From Candidatus Campbelliibacteriota bacterium (GTDB lineage: Bacteria; Patescibacteriota; Minisyncoccia; UBA9983), in the NCBI GenBank assembly GCA_003231675.1, contig QIJB01000016.1:1-7265 (forward strand): 7,265 nucleotides of DNA, given 5' to 3'. Below, in pieces: positions 6,135-7,265 of the stretch. The notes below the pieces were generated by a model, which saw nothing but the letters and a program-made list of their open reading frames with translations, made no database searches and was not told the DNA's origin. The position numbers were made by a program, and so were the translations under genes. Position 1 is the stretch's first letter, and each line of letters begins with the position of its first letter.

Positions 6135-6157
6135 AATTATTTTTTTTAGGATAACAT
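6129..6157 (+). promoter_or_regulatory. Candidate rpmB promoter, -35 overlapping the M50 start codon
   Basis: TTGCAT (6129-6134, 4/6) is followed by a 17-nt spacer and TAACAT (6152-6157, 4/6). The predicted start is about 6164-6165, at the rpmB ATG itself, so the mRNA could be leaderless. A weak AGGAT at 6148-6152 would then not be transcribed. Confidence 0.4.
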
Positions 6158-6171
6158 ATATTCCATGGCAA
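6143..6171 (-). promoter_or_regulatory. Candidate M50 promoter, -35 overlapping the rpmB start codon
   Basis: The minus strand has TTGCCA (6166-6171, 5/6), a 17-nt spacer and TAAAAA (6143-6148, 4/6). The start would fall next to the ATG at 6134. It interleaves with the opposite promoter at 6129-6157. Confidence 0.4.
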
Positions 6172-6377
6172 AGGAATGTTTTATATGTAAAAAAGGAACC
6201 ATAATGGCGGGAGGATACAGCAATCGGATAAGAGCCGAGAAATTCAATCCCACCGGAAAGAAACGCAAATACCCAAATCTGCAATGGGCGACTTTTACCG
6301 ACGGCAAAAGAGCCAAGATTTGCGCGTCCTGCCTTAAAAAAGGGAAACACTTAAACCTAACGACTAAAAAACAATAA
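6165..6377 (+). CDS. rpmB: 50S ribosomal protein L28, zinc-ribbon form
   Basis: L28 (bL28) is a small protein of the 50S subunit. The 70-aa product opens MAKECFICKKGTIMAGG and contains NRIRAEKFNPTGKKRKYPNLQWATF and KRAKICASCLKKGKH. The two CxxC pairs (C5/C8 and C53/C56) make it the zinc-binding form. The NPTGKxRKYPNLQ stretch matches the L28 core, in which residues before PNLQ contact rRNA. It is divergent from the M50 gene and followed after 3 nt by the small membrane protein, so those two are probably co-transcribed. The ATG at 6165 fixes the family-typical MAK start. Confidence 0.9.
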   Translation: MAKECFICKKGTIMAGGYSNRIRAEKFNPTGKKRKYPNLQWATFTDGKRAKICASCLKKGKHLNLTTKKQ

Positions 6378-6380
6378 ATC

Positions 6381-6620
6381 ATGGAACAATTTTTCGCTCA
6401 ACACCATTGGTTAATAGGCGCCTCATGGCTGCTCATGTTGGCGTGGCTTTTACCATGGAAAGGGGTCGCCCTATGGAAATCGGCGCGCAATCATCATTTA
6501 AAATGGTTTATCGCCATTTTGATTTTGAACACATTCGCGATTCTTGATATTTTCTACATATTTGCCATAGCGAGGAGAGCGGAAAAAAGAAAACTCCTTG
6601 AAGAAAACTTAAACGAATAA
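6381..6620 (+). CDS. DUF5652-like small membrane protein
   Basis: This is a 79-aa protein with two hydrophobic helices: about residues 11-32 (IGASWLLMLAWLLPWKGVALW) and 42-63 (WFIAILILNTFAILDIFYIFAI). They are joined by a short basic, His-containing loop (KSARNHHLK). A basic/acidic cytoplasmic tail ends the protein. The LPWKGxALWxSARxxxxxWFxxxLxxNTxxILxIxYxF layout is what I know as DUF5652, common in CPR genomes and of unknown function. The ATG lies 3 nt after the rpmB stop with no Shine-Dalgarno, so it depends on the rpmB transcript. No terminator is evident after its stop. Confidence 0.8.
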   Translation: MEQFFAQHHWLIGASWLLMLAWLLPWKGVALWKSARNHHLKWFIAILILNTFAILDIFYIFAIARRAEKRKLLEENLNE

Positions 6621-6661
6621 AGTTTAAAATTCATCCGCAAAAAAGCGCCGAATCTCCTTTG

Positions 6662-6678
6662 AGGAAAGCTTCTTTCCT
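6662..6678. other. AGGAAAG-CTT-CTTTCCT hairpin in the gap after DUF5652
   Basis: Perfect 7-nt arms with a 3-nt loop. An A-run rather than a T-run follows on the plus strand, so it is not a convincing plus-strand terminator. Between 6621 and 6690 nothing else is recognisable. Confidence 0.35.
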
Positions 6679-6710
6679 TGGCAAAAAAGATTGATAATTT
6701 AAAAAATAAC

Positions 6711-6776
6711 AGAGGGACAGCTTGAGCCCAAGGCTCATCGCCTTCGGACCGAGAGTGGCCGAAGGCGACGGTCTTG
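6711..6776 (+). pseudogene. tRNA-Ser 5'-half copy 1, decayed and interrupted
   Basis: The first part (6711-6726) is a degraded match to the tRNA acceptor/D start (AGAGGGACAGCTTGAG against GGAGGGATGGCTGAG). An insert of about 25 nt with two hairpins follows, then 6753-6776 is identical to tRNA bases 7189-7212, ending CTTG inside the anticodon. It has no 3' half. An AT-rich flank (6691-6704) matches the flank ahead of the intact tRNA at 13 of 14 bases. Confidence 0.8.
6723..6768. repeat. Tandem hairpins built into tRNA-half copy 1
   Basis: TGAGCC-CAA-GGCTCA (6723-6737) is followed at once by TCGCCTTCGG (6738-6747), which pairs with CCGAAGGCGA (6759-6768). The second arm is itself part of the tRNA D-arm/anticodon sequence, so the insert carries an inverted copy of 10 tRNA bases. 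Confidence 0.75.
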
Positions 6777-6826
6777 CCCGCCAAAGGCGGGTCCCTGCCT
6801 ACCGGACAGGCAGGCGCCTTTGGCGG
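6777..6826. repeat. Composite REP-like palindrome with CCTGCCT/AGGCAGG core
   Basis: CCGCCAAAGGCG (6778-6789) pairs with CGCCTTTGGCGG (6815-6826). Inside, CCTGCCT (6794-6800) pairs with AGGCAGG (6808-6814) around a 7-nt loop. The left arm alone is also palindromic (CCCGCC-AAA-GGCGGG, 6777-6791). Similar GC-rich palindromes are frequent in Parcubacteria-type genomes as far as I recall. It begins exactly at the break of tRNA-half copy 1. Confidence 0.8.
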
Positions 6827-6858
6827 AAAAACCTTACCAAGCGACATTAACAAATAAC

Positions 6859-6894
6859 GGAGGGATGGCTGAGTGGCCGAAGGCGACGGTCTTG
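6859..6894 (+). pseudogene. tRNA-Ser 5'-half copy 2, truncated in the anticodon
   Basis: It is identical to the first 36 bases of the intact tRNA (7177-7212), including the full 5' acceptor strand, D arm and 5' anticodon stem, and ends at CTTG. It then runs into TTGGCGGAAAAAC (6895-6907) instead of the 3' half. The same 13 bases occur at 6820-6832 after copy 1. It cannot make a tRNA alone. Confidence 0.92.
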
Positions 6895-6916
6895 TTGGCG
6901 GAAAAACAAAACCATA

Positions 6917-7171
6917 ATGGCATGCATTTATATTTTATTAAGCGGAACCACAAAAAAATTTTATGTTGGGTCAAGCAGAGAAAATAACGCCGGAAGCAGA
7001 TTGAAATCGCATAATTCCGGAAAAACGCGTTCAACCAAATGTGGTCGCCCGTGGTTAGTTGTTTACGAAGAACGATATGAAAACTACAGAGACGCGCGCA
7101 AAAGGGAATTTTTCCTGAAGTCAGGGGTCGGAAGAAAATGGATAAAAGAAAATTTTGACAATTTAAAATAG
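6917..7171 (+). CDS. Small single-domain GIY-YIG nuclease
   Basis: The 84-aa protein is just the catalytic domain of the GIY-YIG superfamily (UvrC N-terminal domain, homing endonucleases). The first motif is IYILLS (residues 4-9) with Y5; the second is FYVGSS (15-20), a YVG variant of YIG with Y16. Other hallmarks are R28 (RLKSHNSGKTRSTKCGRPW), H32, VVYEE (48-52) and the metal-binding Glu in KREFFLKS (E64). No DNA-binding domain follows, unlike phage homing endonucleases. These proteins are often labelled excinuclease-like, but this is not UvrC. The ATG at 6917 has no Shine-Dalgarno and lies 22 nt after the tRNA-half copy 2. The stop is 5 nt before the intact tRNA-Ser. All catalytic residues appear intact, so it may be active. 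Confidence 0.9.
   Translation: MACIYILLSGTTKKFYVGSSRENNAGSRLKSHNSGKTRSTKCGRPWLVVYEERYENYRDARKREFFLKSGVGRKWIKENFDNLK
7164..7169 (+). promoter_or_regulatory. Possible -10 box for tRNA-Ser inside the end of the GIY-YIG gene
   Basis: TAAAAT (5/6) is placed so that transcription would start at about 7176-7177, the tRNA 5' end. No good -35 is seen at the right distance; TTGACA at 7155-7160 is too close to pair with it. The same AT-rich flank occurs at 6691-6704 before copy 1. Confidence 0.3.
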
Positions 7172-7176
7172 TTCAC

Positions 7177-7263
7177 GGAGGGATGGCTGAGTGGCCGAAG
7201 GCGACGGTCTTGAAAACCGTTAGGGGCGTAAGCTCCTCGTGGGTTCGAATCCCACTCCCTCCG
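7177..7263 (+). tRNA. tRNA-Ser (anticodon UGA)
   Basis: The full cloverleaf can be drawn: acceptor GGAGGGA (7177-7183) with TCCCTCC (7256-7262), a D arm, anticodon stem ACGGT/ACCGT with loop CTTGAAA and anticodon TGA (7211-7213). A long class II variable arm AGGGGC-GTAA-GCTCCT (7222-7237) and a T arm GTGGG-TTCGAAT-CCCAC (7239-7255) follow. The discriminator is G (7263), as expected for serine. The next bases are CA, so CCA does not appear to be encoded in full. It reads UCA and, by wobble, other UCN codons. Confidence 0.97.
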
Positions 7264-7265
7264 CA

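Larger units (their letters stand above)
6895..7212 (+). mobile_element. Putative 318-bp tRNA-targeting element: GIY-YIG gene plus replacement tRNA 5' half
   Basis: Boundaries are set by comparing the break in tRNA-half copy 2 (6894/6895) with the equivalent point in the intact tRNA (7212/7213). The unit opens TTGGCGGAAAAAC, holds one nuclease gene and ends with a 36-nt tRNA 5' half that restores the gene. A shorter, gene-less unit of the same form precedes it (6777-6894). This is inference from repeat structure; no transposase or integrase is present. Confidence 0.55.

Noticed and set aside
6135..6350. N-terminal extension of 72 residues on the M50 peptidase
   Set aside because: It is wholly antisense to rpmB, whereas the M50 family-like start MQEVDF lies directly before HEVSH.
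6554..7034. Minus-strand open frames of 66 and 99 codons sharing KTVAFGHS
   Set aside because: The shared peptide is the antisense reading of the tRNA-Ser 5' half. These are by-products of the repeat, not genes.
7155..7160. Perfect TTGACA as the -35 of a tRNA-Ser promoter
   Set aside because: A -10 at normal spacing would fall inside the tRNA (GAGGGA), which is no match; TAAAAT is too close to pair with it.
6895..7176. Group I intron in tRNA-Ser containing a GIY-YIG endonuclease
   Set aside because: An intron would be followed only by the tRNA 3' half. Here a complete tRNA follows, with the 5' half repeated, and no intron core structure was recognised.
6753..7212. CRISPR-like array from the three direct repeats
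   Set aside because: The repeats are tRNA-Ser sequence with unequal spacing and different lengths. No cas gene is present.

Overview
The window looks like a Patescibacteria/CPR (Parcubacteria-like) chromosome segment. The grounds are moderate-to-low GC, very tight gene spacing, short proteins, a small DUF5652-type membrane protein directly behind a zinc-ribbon type L28, palindromes built on a CCTGCCT...AGGCAGG core, and a very small single-domain GIY-YIG nuclease next to a tRNA. This taxonomic call is an inference from gene content by eye; no search was run.

Layout. Positions 1-6134 are almost entirely minus-strand. Read in the direction of transcription (right to left): an M50 site-2-protease-like membrane peptidase; the str operon core rpsL (S12), rpsG (S7), fusA (EF-G); an unrecognised 139-aa protein behind its own near-perfect promoter and a strong Shine-Dalgarno; a membrane-anchored SIMPL-domain protein; and secE-nusG, with nusG cut by the left edge. 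Positions 6165-7265 are plus-strand: rpmB (L28), a two-helix DUF5652-like protein, a 296-bp stretch of palindromes and broken tRNA copies, a GIY-YIG nuclease, and an intact tRNA-Ser(UGA) at the right edge.

How the genes fit together. Most of the content is translation and secretion housekeeping (S12, S7, L28, EF-G, tRNA-Ser, SecE, NusG). Several sigma70-like promoters can be read by eye: upstream of rpsL, of the 139-aa gene, of the SIMPL gene, of secE, and a pair of interleaved divergent promoters between the M50 gene and rpmB. Hairpin terminators or hairpins separate the minus-strand units.

The most unusual region is 6690-7265. The 5' half of tRNA-Ser (acceptor strand, D arm, 5' anticodon stem, ending inside the anticodon) occurs three times in direct orientation. 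Only the last copy continues into a complete tRNA. The GIY-YIG gene lies between the second and third copies, and each copy is preceded by a related AT-rich flank. This fits a small mobile element that inserts at the anticodon of a tRNA gene and carries a replacement 5' half, so the tRNA is rebuilt at each insertion and dead halves accumulate upstream. A second oddity is the secE/nusG junction: nusG has no ATG, GTG or TTG start in frame, and secE runs 67 nt into it in another frame.
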